NCBI GenBank assembly: GCA_937948705.1
Contig: CALECF010000145.1
Location: 1 to 47,694, forward strand
Length of the DNA: 47,694 bases
DNA from: an uncultured Anaerosolibacter sp.
GTDB taxonomy: Bacteria; Bacillota_A; Clostridia; Peptostreptococcales; Thermotaleaceae
Direction of reading: 5' to 3'
Shown piece after piece: positions 15,843 through 24,899 of the stretch; position 1 is the first letter of the stretch; each line of letters begins with the position of its first letter. The position numbers and the translations under genes are program-made. A model generated the notes under the pieces. It was not told the DNA's origin, searched no databases, and worked only from the letters and a program-made list of their open reading frames with translations.

Positions 15843-17575
15843 TATATCAGCTCCTTGATTCTGTGATTGATTTCTTCATATTTAAAAGGTGTACCATCAT
15901 ACTTCAGAAGGCTTTCAAGTTTTCCATGGAAATCCACTTCTGCTCTAATAATGGAAGCCAATTGCCCAGTGGCATTTCCTTCGATGACCAGCACTTTTTT
16001 GTAGGTAGAGAACAATCCCTCTAATTGTTTTACTGGCATGGGTTTAATCATTTTAAACATACCATAGGCCACGGGGTGCCCCTCACTCTCAATGACTCTC
16101 TGAATCATCCCATAGTTGGAGCCAACGGATAGAATCAACAAATCACCTTCTAAATCACCGTAAAGGTCAATATGGTCTAGATCCTTTAATTTATTGAGCT
16201 TGCCTATTCTTTTGTCCATCATCTTTTTTCGGTTTTCGCTGCCTTCAAGTGGTTTGCCAATTTCCATATGCTCAATGCCTGTGACATGATGCATGCCAAA
16301 GGGTTGACCTGGGATGGCCCTAGGAGAGGTACCATCGGGTGTAAACTCGAAACGTTTGAAAGGAAGGTCCGCCTCAGTAAGGTCCCCTGAATGTAACAAA
16401 TTTCCTCTGTCAATCTGAATCATTAAAGGATCCAAGGCATCGACGGTTTGTCTGGATAAACCCAGATGAAGATCGCTTAGGATGACTACAGGACATTGAT
16501 ACTGTTCGGCTAGATTAAACGCCCATATGGTTTGATAAAAGCATTCTTCAACGGTATATGGAGAAACGATGATCATAGGAATTTCCCCATGGGCACCATA
16601 ATATACAAAGTCAATATCACTTTGCTCATGCTTTGTAGGCAATCCAGTGCTGGGACCACCCCGTTGTATATCTGCAATCACTACAGGGATTTCTGTCATA
16701 CCTGCTAGACCAATTCCCTCCATCATCAAGGACAAACCAGGTCCTGAGGTAGCGGTCATGCTTCTAACCCCCCCATAGGCTGCACCTATGGTCATGGTAA
16801 TGGCAGATATTTCGTCTTCTGTTTGAACCATGACGCCATGATAGCTTGGAAACTTTTTTGTTAAGTATTCCATGACTTCAGAAGATGGTGTGATGGGATA
16901 TGCGGCCATGAACCGACAACCAGCCATTAGGGCACCGAAGCCAATGGCCTCATTGCCAATCATAGATGCTCTTCTCTGGATACCTTGGACAGGTTCTAGG
17001 GAATATTGTTGTGGGATAGGGGTGTTCGTTAATGAGAATTCAAAGCCTTCCCTTAAGACTTTCATGTTATTTGTAAGGATTTCATCTCCTTTACGTTTGA
17101 AATTTTTCTCAATCACATTGGCTATTGATTCCAATGGAATCTGGAATAGCTGTGCTAAGAAGCCCACGGTGGCGGTATTTTTCATGATGGTATTTCCGTG
17201 TTGCTTTGCGATGGATGTAAAGGGAATGGGAAGAATGGTATAGGATGACGAATCTATGTGACTGAGTAGCTCTTTTACAGAGACGATGTCATCATAGATG
17301 AGTAAACCATCATTTTTTAATTTTGAGAGATTTATTTCGATGGAGTCTTGATCAAAAGCGATTAAGATATCCAATGCATCATCACAGCTTAATATTTTGT
17401 GGGTACTTATATCAATGACATAGTTGGTATGTCCACCCTTTATTCTGGAAGAAAAGGTTCTATAGCCAAAGGCATAATAACCTGCTTGGGAAAGGGCTCG
17501 GATAAAGGTGTCTCCAACACTGACGATTCCTTCACCTTGAATACCTCCAAGCATGAGGGTTATTTTTTTTGTCAA
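15842..17575 (-). CDS. korA: 2-oxoacid:ferredoxin oxidoreductase, gamma-alpha fused subunit
   Basis: About 577 residues. The N-terminal 190 are the gamma domain (LMLGGIQGEGIVSVGD, YRTFSSRIKGGHTNY); the rest is the alpha, pyrimidine-binding part (NEAIGFGALMAGCRFMAAYP, ITPSSEVMEYL, MTATSGPGLSLMMEG, GGPSTGLPTKHEQSD). Together with KorB it forms a two-subunit oxidoreductase without its own ferredoxin subunit. The start is uncertain. GAGGAG lies only 2 nt before ATG 17581 but 8 nt before a TTG at 17575, which I prefer; a GTG at 17584 overlaps the SD. A TATAAT at 17612-17617 (minus strand) may be its -10 element. Confidence 0.9.
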   Translation of the reverse strand: MTKKITLMLGGIQGEGIVSVGDTFIRALSQAGYYAFGYRTFSSRIKGGHTNYVIDISTHKILSCDDALDILIAFDQDSIEINLSKLKNDGLLIYDDIVSVKELLSHIDSSSYTILPIPFTSIAKQHGNTIMKNTATVGFLAQLFQIPLESIANVIEKNFKRKGDEILTNNMKVLREGFEFSLTNTPIPQQYSLEPVQGIQRRASMIGNEAIGFGALMAGCRFMAAYPITPSSEVMEYLTKKFPSYHGVMVQTEDEISAITMTIGAAYGGVRSMTATSGPGLSLMMEGIGLAGMTEIPVVIADIQRGGPSTGLPTKHEQSDIDFVYYGAHGEIPMIIVSPYTVEECFYQTIWAFNLAEQYQCPVVILSDLHLGLSRQTVDALDPLMIQIDRGNLLHSGDLTEADLPFKRFEFTPDGTSPRAIPGQPFGMHHVTGIEHMEIGKPLEGSENRKKMMDKRIGKLNKLKDLDHIDLYGDLEGDLLILSVGSNYGMIQRVIESEGHPVAYGMFKMIKPMPVKQLEGLFSTYKKVLVIEGNATGQLASIIRAEVDFHGKLESLLKYDGTPFKYEEINHRIKELI

Positions 17576-17807
17576 GATCATCACTCCTCAGTTACATTCT
17601 ATTTTGTCTACATTATATCTACCTACAAAGTTGCTTTTTTAATCAAGAAAAAATAATTCCATCTGTATTATATGCCTTTCCAATAAATATATAAATAGGC
17701 AGAGGAAATATATTACAGTTTATAACCGTGGGAAAAGAGTACATAGAATACATAAAAAGGCATCAAGAGGAGAATAATGTTTATATACAAAGATGGAGGT
17801 GTAATAA

Positions 17808-18209
17808 ATGGTTGAAAAAAGAGGACAACAAGGACAACAAGTGCAACAAGGGCAGCAGGGAAAGCAAGGACAGATGGGCATAGGCCAGATGTTTATAAGA
17901 ATTCTGGTCTCCATGATCGTACTTGCAGTTGTAGCATTTTTTACCCCTTATTTTTCCATAAGAGGATTTGTGCCGTTGCTTTTTGCTGCAATCGTCATTG
18001 GTGTAGTGGATTATTTGATTGAGAGGTTTACAGGATTCAATGCGACACCTTTTGGTAGGGGCATCACAGGATTCATTGTAGCAGCACTTATTATTTATCT
18101 AACAGGATTCTTAGTGACAGGTGTAACCGTAACCTTTATGGGTGCTATCTTGGCAGCACTAGCTATTGGGATTGTGAATATGATTATACCTGGCAAAGGA
18201 GTATTTTAA
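17808..18209 (+). CDS. Small membrane protein, phage-holin-4/YvlD-like, with Gln-Gly tail
   Basis: A 133-residue protein. Residues 5-28 are a low-complexity run of QQG-like triplets, followed by four hydrophobic helices (about 28-48, 52-70, 82-102 and 106-128). The helical part, with FGRGITGFIVAALIIYLTGFLV, resembles the Phage_holin_4_2/YvlD group of four-helix membrane proteins found in Firmicutes chromosomes. There are no phage genes around, so lysis is not implied. SD GATGGAGGTG lies before ATG 17808, and a terminator follows directly. Function unknown. Confidence 0.75.
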   Translation: MVEKRGQQGQQVQQGQQGKQGQMGIGQMFIRILVSMIVLAVVAFFTPYFSIRGFVPLLFAAIVIGVVDYLIERFTGFNATPFGRGITGFIVAALIIYLTGFLVTGVTVTFMGAILAALAIGIVNMIIPGKGVF

Positions 18210-18238
18210 AAAACGCTTAGTTAATAAGCGTTTTTTTT
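18208..18238 (+). terminator. Intrinsic terminator
   Basis: Perfect 12-bp stem AAAAAACGCTTA/TAAGCGTTTTTT with a 5-nt loop, overlapping the stop of the gene before it. Confidence 0.88.
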
Positions 18239-18412
18239 CGATAAAACATTCAATAAAAACAGAGATATACAGCTCCCTGTATATTGAATAAATTTGAAAC
18301 AAAGGAATGCATAAGCTGACGAATTGTGGTAAAATATGTATTGCATCATTAAAAATGTACAGGTTGATTGTAGATAATATAGAAAATAATACATTGGTGA
18401 GGGAGTGTACAT

Positions 18413-19021
18413 ATGAAGGGGGACAAGACAATTACAGGGATCATTGTGATCCTAACGATGATACTCATGGGTGGTACCGTGGGTATGGCAACCAGTTATT
18501 ACTTGGCGACCAGCGCTGCACCGGCAGTGGCACAGGGGGAATCGTTTAGGACACTTGACCAAGAATTGGAACAAAGAATTGCGGAGCCAGCAAATACTGA
18601 GGATATAGAAAACAAAATAGAAAGCCCGATAGAGCAGAAACAACCTAAGATGGAAATCCATACGGAACATATGGAGGAGCTTCAACAAGCTTTGGATATA
18701 TGGAAGGAAATCATGTTTCAAACAGCAGAGGGAGCATTAACCCATGAGGATGCTGGAAAGCTACTATATTCGTTATCGGGTGATGTTTATAGAAGAAATC
18801 TTCCTGAAGCATTCTCTACATATTGGATGAGAAGTGTCATCAAGCATCGGAAAGATCCAGCAAATGAGATGAAGGAAATACAGTTTTCTGAGGTTGGGCA
18901 TGAAAAGAATGGCATGGTACTTGTAAATGTAGTGGAGGTATATGCGAAAACTACGGCATCCTACCAACTTAAACTCAAGAAAGAAAATGGACAATGGCGT
19001 TTTATTACCCAGATTTTATAG
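18413..19021 (+). CDS. Exported protein of unknown function
   Basis: A 202-residue protein with an N-terminal hydrophobic segment (residues 7-30, TGIIVILTMILMGGTVGMA), then a Glu/Pro/Gln-rich linker (about 40-85), then a folded C-terminal domain that ends KENGQWRFITQIL. That ending is common to NTF2-like extracytoplasmic domains; the protein at 10075 ends in a similar way (RENGKWKIKT). ATG 18413 follows GTGAGGGAG. A nested dyad (18265-18272/18277-18284) lies upstream and could be regulatory. It has its own terminator. Confidence 0.62.
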   Translation: MKGDKTITGIIVILTMILMGGTVGMATSYYLATSAAPAVAQGESFRTLDQELEQRIAEPANTEDIENKIESPIEQKQPKMEIHTEHMEELQQALDIWKEIMFQTAEGALTHEDAGKLLYSLSGDVYRRNLPEAFSTYWMRSVIKHRKDPANEMKEIQFSEVGHEKNGMVLVNVVEVYAKTTASYQLKLKKENGQWRFITQIL

Positions 19022-19025
19022 GAGG

Positions 19026-19050
19026 GCTTGAGAATATCTCAAGCTTTTTT
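19026..19050 (+). terminator. Intrinsic terminator
   Basis: Perfect 8-bp stem GCTTGAGA/TCTCAAGC, loop ATA, then six T, 5 bp after the stop of 18413-19021. Confidence 0.88.
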
Positions 19051-19059
19051 CTATATCTA

Positions 19060-19402
19060 GGAAATTATGGTCTCCAATTTTCTTGATATAGGGGATTTCT
19101 AAAGGGGTTCACCTCCTAATACTATCGCTGCACAATCAGATAATTGAGAGGCACATATATCGCAGAAAGTTTAAATCTTCAACTGTTTTAAGCTGTAGAG
19201 ATTCTGAGAGTCTTATTCGAAGGAATCTCTATTGCGTCATGAGCATTTGCGGAGCAATTTGCGATTTTTATGTCCAATAATTGGAGGGTCACAGCGAAGC
19301 GTCATAGGGCGAGTGTCATCACGAATAAGTGATGACATGTTACGAGCGCCGCCGAGATGGTGAGGCGGCCGTGTGCAAAGCACCGATTAGTTCCCTGTGA
19401 AA
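19060..19402. other. GC-richer structured non-coding segment
   Basis: About 340 bp with no credible gene but clear secondary structure and higher GC than its surroundings. Hairpins: TAGAGATTC/GAATCTCTA (19196-19204/19223-19231); TGTCATCAC/GTGATGACA (19314-19322/19329-19337); GCCGCC/GGCGGC (19348-19353/19364-19369). It sits between two terminators, the one at 19026-19050 and the one at 19403-19454, so it could be an independent small RNA. The part from about 19290 to 19390 looks to me like a dispersed repeat that I remember from other Firmicutes; this window has a single copy. Confidence 0.5.
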
Positions 19403-19454
19403 GAACAAAAGCATTACCTTTGATTCTAGAGCATATAATGCTTTTGTTCCTTTT
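19403..19454 (+). terminator. Intrinsic terminator-like hairpin
   Basis: A 14-bp perfect stem (19403-19416/19436-19449) with a 19-nt loop and then CTTTT. No gene ends in the 380 bp before it, so it would terminate transcription of the structured segment. Confidence 0.7.
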
Positions 19455-19565
19455 AGCAGCTAGGAAATTCTTCGATATATTCTATAGATGAAAAAGAGGA
19501 AGTGCCATTGACTTTGTAGAAATATTTAAATGATAAAAGGATAAACCATTGAAGGAGAATCGAAA

Positions 19566-20930
19566 ATGAGGAAATTCATGATCGTATGTTTTATATTGTC
19601 ACTCATGGGATCGGTCGTTTATGGAGATGATGCTGTGTTGGGTGGAATAGGAAATACTGTTTATCCAATATATGATACCCAGGTAGAGATGTTGTCTGAG
19701 AAGGTAGATATTGAAGTAAGGGGAGAGTATTCCTTTGTGCGATGCGAGTTTCTTTTTAAGAATACTGGTGAAAAAGAGACAATGATGGTAGGGTTTCCAG
19801 CCTATGGGACATTACCTCCTAATGAAGATCGAGTATCCTTTGGAGATGATGAGAAACTCTATGATTTTAAGACCTATGTGGATGGACAAGGACAGCCTAC
19901 AGTCATAAAGGAAGGTTTAAAAGAAGAAGGGAATAATCAAGGAACGATGTATTATGCCAATTGGCATGTATGGGAAATGCAATTTGATAAGGGTCAGGAA
20001 CGAAGGGTGGTCAATACCTACCGCATAAAGAATGGATATGACTCAATGGGAGGTAGAACTGTAAAGTATATTTTAGAAACAGGGGCTACTTGGAAGAATA
20101 GGATAGGGTATGGAAAAGTGAGCATTCATTTTGACCAAAAGATAGATCCTCAGGATTTTAACATCGTAGGCTATCGAGAATATGAAAGAAATGGGAATGT
20201 TACCATCGCAGTATACCCTGAGGAAAACAAAATCACTTGGGAGTTTTTCGAGTTGGAGCCTAATTTTAATATTGAATTATATTGTCAAGAACCGATGGAA
20301 AGGCAGCGCCATCTCATTTTCGATTCATTTGAGCATGGGAAGAACAAGGAAAAGGATATGGTGAAAAACCATGGGGAAACAGCATACAATGCGTATGTAT
20401 CTGGTAATGATCATCGCGCCCTTGAGGCAATGAAAAAAGTGAATGGGTATAAGGAACATGGAGACAGGGAGGTAGCAAACTATGCCTTAGAAGTAGCCAA
20501 TTTTCTTGATTACTATCGCGGGCTGATTCATATGAAACAAGGAGATACCCAGAATGCTATCTATTATTTAAAGCTAAATGGATTACTAGAAGATAGGAAC
20601 TTATACCTATTGAGTCAGTTATACAAGGTCACTGGTCAACATGATAAGTATATACAAATGCTGAATCGAATCATCAAAGGAAATGTACATGAAAATGTCC
20701 TGGGGATTTGGGCAAAGCAAGAGGGGAGAGCCTTGCCCCAGGGAATAAAAGTAAAGTATGGTATCGGCAGTGATGATTCCCAGGTTGTAGAATCGAAAGA
20801 ATCAGTGGAAACAGAAATTAAAACCATAGATGCAAAGAAAGAGGATTTTTCCTTTAAGGGTTTTATCATGTTCAATATGGGAATCGTAATTTTTATATTT
20901 GTAATCTTTTGGAATATAAAAAAAAGATAG
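19566..20930 (+). CDS. Secreted, C-terminally anchored protein (DUF4424-like domain and helical repeats)
   Basis: A 454-residue surface protein. A signal peptide (MRKFMIVCFILSLMGSVVYG) is followed by a beta-rich domain, about 22-265, of the type seen in DUF4424 proteins (an FKNTGEKETMMVGFPAYG segment on a Y-S-F-V-R-C strand). Residues about 285-390 look like TPR-type helical repeats (ALEAMKKVNGY, YYRGLIHMKQGDTQNAIYYLKLN, LLSQLYKVTGQHDKYIQML). A single TM helix (about 430-450) and KKR end the protein, so it is held in the membrane with its body outside. Start: ATG 19566 after GAAGGAGAATCGAA. The family name is a tentative recall. The deacetylase gene follows after 86 bp, perhaps in one unit. 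Confidence 0.7.
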   Translation: MRKFMIVCFILSLMGSVVYGDDAVLGGIGNTVYPIYDTQVEMLSEKVDIEVRGEYSFVRCEFLFKNTGEKETMMVGFPAYGTLPPNEDRVSFGDDEKLYDFKTYVDGQGQPTVIKEGLKEEGNNQGTMYYANWHVWEMQFDKGQERRVVNTYRIKNGYDSMGGRTVKYILETGATWKNRIGYGKVSIHFDQKIDPQDFNIVGYREYERNGNVTIAVYPEENKITWEFFELEPNFNIELYCQEPMERQRHLIFDSFEHGKNKEKDMVKNHGETAYNAYVSGNDHRALEAMKKVNGYKEHGDREVANYALEVANFLDYYRGLIHMKQGDTQNAIYYLKLNGLLEDRNLYLLSQLYKVTGQHDKYIQMLNRIIKGNVHENVLGIWAKQEGRALPQGIKVKYGIGSDDSQVVESKESVETEIKTIDAKKEDFSFKGFIMFNMGIVIFIFVIFWNIKKR

Positions 20931-21016
20931 AAAACACAGGTTCTGGATATATATGGACTATTAAGAAGCTCAATAGAGTAGCTTGCTTAAAATATATGAA
21001 AAATGGTGTGAGATCA

Positions 21017-21931
21017 ATGAAAAAGATAAATAGATACATTATTTTGTACATGATGATTATGGGCTTTGTGTGGTTTGTCCAATTCAAAATGGTAGAGAAC
21101 ACCATGGGGGCTTCGGGTCAACAGTCGAACAATTCTGTAGCTGCCGTAGTGATCTCGTCGGCTGAAGGACAAGATGGTGAGCAAGTCGATCTAGCCGCAG
21201 AGTCAGTGCTTTCTAATGGAGAACAAATTATTGAGATTCAGGAAAAAATTAGGAGGCCTGTAAATTATATCGTAAAGAATCAGATCCATTATAAAGGAAG
21301 TGGAGAAGAAAAAAAGATTGCCCTTACCTTTGATGATGGACCAGATCCTTATTATACTGGAAGGGTGCTAGATTTTTTAAAGGAGCAGCAAATAAAAGCA
21401 ACTTTTTTTCTTATAGGGGTCCATGTGGAAAAATACCCGGAGGTAGCGGCACGTATTGCAAAGGAAGGTCATGACATTGGGAATCATAGCTGGGGGCATA
21501 AAAAATTCACGTGGCTTCCGGCGTCGGAGATTCAAAGAGAGTTGGAGAAAACAGGAAGCCTCATTGAATCCATTGCAGGATATCAACCTAAAATTTTTAG
21601 GCCACCCTATGGCACAATGAATAAAAAAACCTTGGAAAAGGTAAATGCTGCAGGCTATAATGTGGTAAATTGGTCGGTGGATACCAAGGACTGGAATGGT
21701 ACTACTGTATCAAAGATGATGTATCATGTTAAGATGCAATTAAAGCCTGGGGGGATTGTTCTCATGCATAGCAGCGGGAAAAAACAGGCCATGGAGAATA
21801 TGCTGGCATCTTTGCCAGAGATCGTCCAGTTAGCTAAAGAAAAAGGATATGAATTTGCAACAGTTCCAGAGGTTCTTGGGTTGGAGGAGAAGTCAGAAGC
21901 CAGGGTTGAGGAAGAGAAACAAGGGGAGTAG
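21017..21931 (+). CDS. Polysaccharide deacetylase (NodB domain)
   Basis: A 304-residue membrane-anchored enzyme (TM helix 7-22), expected to remove N- or O-acetyl groups from peptidoglycan or another surface glycan. The NodB motifs are complete: TFDDGPD (Asp106, Asp107), NHSWGH (His157, His161 metal ligands), RPPYG, the DTKDW segment and LMHSS with the catalytic His. The start at 21017 gives a normal signal anchor; the frame runs further upstream into the end of the previous gene, and the SD here (GGTGTGAG) is weak. A terminator follows at 21983. It is similar in layout to PdaA/PdaB-type enzymes of spore formers. Confidence 0.9.
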   Translation: MKKINRYIILYMMIMGFVWFVQFKMVENTMGASGQQSNNSVAAVVISSAEGQDGEQVDLAAESVLSNGEQIIEIQEKIRRPVNYIVKNQIHYKGSGEEKKIALTFDDGPDPYYTGRVLDFLKEQQIKATFFLIGVHVEKYPEVAARIAKEGHDIGNHSWGHKKFTWLPASEIQRELEKTGSLIESIAGYQPKIFRPPYGTMNKKTLEKVNAAGYNVVNWSVDTKDWNGTTVSKMMYHVKMQLKPGGIVLMHSSGKKQAMENMLASLPEIVQLAKEKGYEFATVPEVLGLEEKSEARVEEEKQGE

Positions 21932-21982
21932 ATATATGTTGATAAAGACGGAAATATCTGGAGGTATATATTTGAAAAATTG

Positions 21983-22012
21983 CCCTTGAATATTTCAAGG
22001 GTTTTGTTTTTG
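21983..22012 (+). terminator. Intrinsic terminator
   Basis: Perfect stem CCCTTGAA/TTCAAGGG, loop TAT, then TTTTGTTTTT. Confidence 0.88.
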
Positions 22013-22093
22013 AAAACTGTAGACATGAAGAGTGGACACTACTATAATAATTACAATATGGAATGCCCGAGAACTTGGACAGGGGGGATTTGC

Positions 22094-22807
22094 TTGGAGA
22101 GGGGAGAACAGAAACATCAGGATCTCAAGGAAGGCTTAAAGGGAGGCATACCCATGGTGATAGGATATATACCCATCGCTATGGCATTTGGAATATTAGC
22201 AAAAACGGAAGGTGTTTCTCTCCTGGACAGCATGCTGTTTTCAATATTGGTTTTTGCAGGGGCTAGTCAGTTTATGGCCTTAAATTTACTGGCATTGGGT
22301 GTAGGTACAGGGGAAATTATTTTAGCAACCCTATTGATGAATTTCCGCCATTTTTTGATGAGTGCCTCCCTAGCCGCTAAATTCCAGGAGAAAAGAAAAA
22401 GATGGATCCCTTTGGCAGCATTTGCGATAACCGATGAGACCTTTTCAGTGGCGGCTCTAAGACCGGGACCGTTGACATTGCATTATTTACTACCCATGGA
22501 GTACAGCGCTTATGCAGCATGGGTAGGGGGAACAGCCCTTGGCTACCTTTTAGGGGGTGCATTACCAGACCTGGTGAAGGCAAGTATGGGGGTTGCCCTC
22601 TATGCCATGTTTGTTGCTATCTTGGTACCAGAGGTGCGCAGATCAAAGGTTGTGACAACCTTAGCCCTTGGGGCAGGGATATTGAATACGTCACTGAATT
22701 ATTTTAGCATTGTAACCTCAGGATGGAGCCTAATTCTTACGATTCTTTTCGTATCGGCTGCGGGGGCCTGGATATTTGATGGGGAGGAGATGGCAAATAA
22801 TGAATAA
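22094..22807 (+). CDS. azlC: AzlC-family branched-chain amino-acid exporter, large subunit
   Basis: A 237-residue membrane protein. AzlC with AzlD exports branched-chain amino acids and toxic analogues. Family segments: GGIPMVIGYIPIAMAFGILA, FAGASQFMALNLLALG, LLMNFRHFLMSASLA, FAITDETFSVA. The best start is the TTG at 22094, with AGGGGGG 7 nt upstream; in-frame ATGs further upstream lack an SD and one lies before the terminator at 21983. It overlaps azlD by 8 bp. Confidence 0.92.
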   Translation: MERGEQKHQDLKEGLKGGIPMVIGYIPIAMAFGILAKTEGVSLLDSMLFSILVFAGASQFMALNLLALGVGTGEIILATLLMNFRHFLMSASLAAKFQEKRKRWIPLAAFAITDETFSVAALRPGPLTLHYLLPMEYSAYAAWVGGTALGYLLGGALPDLVKASMGVALYAMFVAILVPEVRRSKVVTTLALGAGILNTSLNYFSIVTSGWSLILTILFVSAAGAWIFDGEEMANNE

Positions 22808-23120
22808 CATGCTGGTATTAATTGTAGGGATGATGGCAGTTACTTATCTGCCTCGGTTAATTCCATTTTTTATTGTTTCTCAAACAACGCTGCCTAAGAG
22901 AATTCATAGGTTTTTACAGTTTATTCCCTATGCTGCCTTAGGCGCATTGGTTATTCCCGGTGTGTTTTCAGCAACGCCGAACATGCCTTCAGCAGCACTA
23001 GCAGGAATTTGCTTCGCAGGTATATATGGATGGTTTAGAGGGGGCATCATCATCCCTGTACTGGGATCCATCTTGGTTACTTGGATGATGTTGTCATCGA
23101 GGCTTGGCGTGGGTTTGTAG
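22800..23120 (+). CDS. azlD: AzlD-family branched-chain amino-acid exporter, small subunit
   Basis: A 106-residue protein with four hydrophobic helices and the family motif AVTYLPRLIPFF near the N-terminus, followed by FIPYAALGALVIPGVF. It is the partner of AzlC. ATG 22800 is inside the last codons of azlC (8-bp overlap) with GGGGAGGAG as SD, so translation is coupled. Confidence 0.93.
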   Translation: MNNMLVLIVGMMAVTYLPRLIPFFIVSQTTLPKRIHRFLQFIPYAALGALVIPGVFSATPNMPSAALAGICFAGIYGWFRGGIIIPVLGSILVTWMMLSSRLGVGL

Positions 23121-23157
23121 TGCTGGCTTTGTTGATTTAGCAGAAAGGGGAGAGAAT

Positions 23158-23769
23158 GTGTATACATATTTATTACAGGGTTTCATGTTAGGGCTTGCCT
23201 ATGTGGCACCCATCGGGATGCAGAACTTATATGTGATCAATACGGCAGTAAGCATGAAACGGATAAGGGCATATCAGGTGGCGTTCATCACAATCTTTTT
23301 TGATATTTCCCTTGCCATTGCTTGTTTTTTTGGTATGGGATTACTAATGGATCAATTTGCTCTTTTAAAAAAGGGGATTCTCTTGGTTGGGGGGGCAGCA
23401 GTCATTTACATAGGTATCAACTTGGTACGATCGGTGCCTCAAATTGATCAAGGGGTACATGTAAATAAAACGCTCTTGGAAACAATAGCAGTTTGTTTTG
23501 CTGTGACATGGTTAAATCCCCAAGCACTGATTGATGGTTCCCTTCTTTTGGGTGGCTTCCGTGCTTCTTTGCCAGTGGAGTCATCCCAACAATTTATTTA
23601 TGGTGTGTGTGCTGCATCCTTCATGTGGTTTATGGGTCTGGCTACCGTCACCTCAGTGTTTAGAAGTATGATCAATAGTAAGGTATTGCGGTGGATCAAT
23701 TGGATTTGTGGAAGCATTATTATTTATTATGGCTTCAAGCTATTATATGATTTTATACAGATGCTGTAA
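23158..23769 (+). CDS. LysE/ArgO-family amino-acid exporter
   Basis: A 203-residue, six-helix exporter of the LysE superfamily, which removes basic or other amino acids from the cell. It has the typical N-terminus GFMLGLAYVAPIGMQNLYVIN and, in the middle, FAVTWLNPQALIDGSLLLGG. The GTG at 23158 follows AAAGGGGAGAG at good spacing; this start gives the usual length. It lies 37 bp after azlD, so three amino-acid export genes are in a row, possibly one operon. Confidence 0.9.
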   Translation: MYTYLLQGFMLGLAYVAPIGMQNLYVINTAVSMKRIRAYQVAFITIFFDISLAIACFFGMGLLMDQFALLKKGILLVGGAAVIYIGINLVRSVPQIDQGVHVNKTLLETIAVCFAVTWLNPQALIDGSLLLGGFRASLPVESSQQFIYGVCAASFMWFMGLATVTSVFRSMINSKVLRWINWICGSIIIYYGFKLLYDFIQML

Positions 23770-23888
23770 AAAGATGTCCTATAAAACATGAGAGAGAAAT
23801 GGAAATTATTTTTTTTATCAATCCTTCGCATATCGAAATGTTTACATGGGTTATGGAGAAAAAAGGATTTTAGAAAGGGATGAAACAT

Positions 23889-24788
23889 ATGATTCAAGGA
23901 CATTATGGAGAGATAGCAGCTTTTATCACAGCAGTGTGCTGGACCATTACAGCAGTAGCTTTTGAAACGGCAGGTCGTAGAATTGGATCCTTATCGGTAA
24001 ACCTTATTCGTCTGGTGATGGCCTTTGTGTTAATCGGTTTATACACCTTGTTTTCCAGGGGCATGTTTTTACCGTTGGATGCCACGAGGGAAGCCTGGAT
24101 TTGGTTGACCCTATCAGGACTGGTGGGCTTCGTGATAGGAGATTTATTTTTATTTCAAGCCTACGTAGAAATCGGCTCTAGGATTTCTATGCTAATTATG
24201 GCTACAGTACCGCCAATCACTGCGTTAACAGGTTTTATCCTTATGGGAGAAACGTTAACCCTCATGGATTTTCTAGGCATGTTCATCACCATAGGTGGTA
24301 TCGCCTTGGTTATTTTGGTAAGAGGATCAACGGAGGAGAAAAAGGTAGAACTTTCCCATCCAGTAAAGGGTTTGGTGTATGCTTTTATTGGTGCCCTGGG
24401 GCAAGCCTTTGGATTGATTCTGAGTAAATATGGTATGGGTAGTTATGATGCCTTTGCTGCCACCCAAATTCGCATTATTGCGGGAATCATTGGATTTATC
24501 ATGGTTGTTACCTTTGCAAAGAGCTGGAGAAAAATTTACGACGCGTTCAAAGATCTTATTGCCATAAGAAATACAACCATTGGTGCATTCTTTGGTCCGT
24601 TTTTGGGCGTATCATTTTCTCTTTTGGCGATTCAACATACGACCACGGGGGTTGCTTCTACCATTATGTCCATCAATCGTATATTGATTATTCCAGTCGC
24701 CGTTTTTGTATTTAAAGAAAAGGTATCCATGAAGGAAATTATAGGGGCATTGATCACCGTAGCAGGCGTATCTTTGTTATTTATGTAG
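23889..24788 (+). CDS. EamA-family (DMT superfamily) transporter
   Basis: A 299-residue, ten-helix transporter with two EamA repeats (about residues 8-140 and 152-298). Family marks: VGFVIGDLFLFQAYVEIGSRISMLIM and the matching second-half segment AIQHTTTGVASTIMSINRILIIPV. Such proteins export amino acids or other metabolites. ATG 23889 is preferred because AAAGGG lies 9 nt before it; ATG 23880 overlaps the SD. It follows the amino-acid exporters by about 120 bp. Confidence 0.92.
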   Translation: MIQGHYGEIAAFITAVCWTITAVAFETAGRRIGSLSVNLIRLVMAFVLIGLYTLFSRGMFLPLDATREAWIWLTLSGLVGFVIGDLFLFQAYVEIGSRISMLIMATVPPITALTGFILMGETLTLMDFLGMFITIGGIALVILVRGSTEEKKVELSHPVKGLVYAFIGALGQAFGLILSKYGMGSYDAFAATQIRIIAGIIGFIMVVTFAKSWRKIYDAFKDLIAIRNTTIGAFFGPFLGVSFSLLAIQHTTTGVASTIMSINRILIIPVAVFVFKEKVSMKEIIGALITVAGVSLLFM

Positions 24789-24899
24789 AGTAAGGAAAAC
24801 TTATGGAAATGATATAGTAGGGAACAGGCATGCCTGTTGCGAATAGGTAAGAATGGAGTGTTGTATATAGAAAAAATGTTTTAGAATGGAGGAACGTAT

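Noticed and set aside
15842..17584. Shadow frames on the plus strand within korAB (for example 16872-17243)
   Set aside because: They lie wholly within the conserved korA frame and have no SD or recognisable domain.
17808..18209. Holin-like protein as sign of a prophage
   Set aside because: No other phage genes, attachment sites or integrase are near. The family is widespread as a chromosomal membrane protein.
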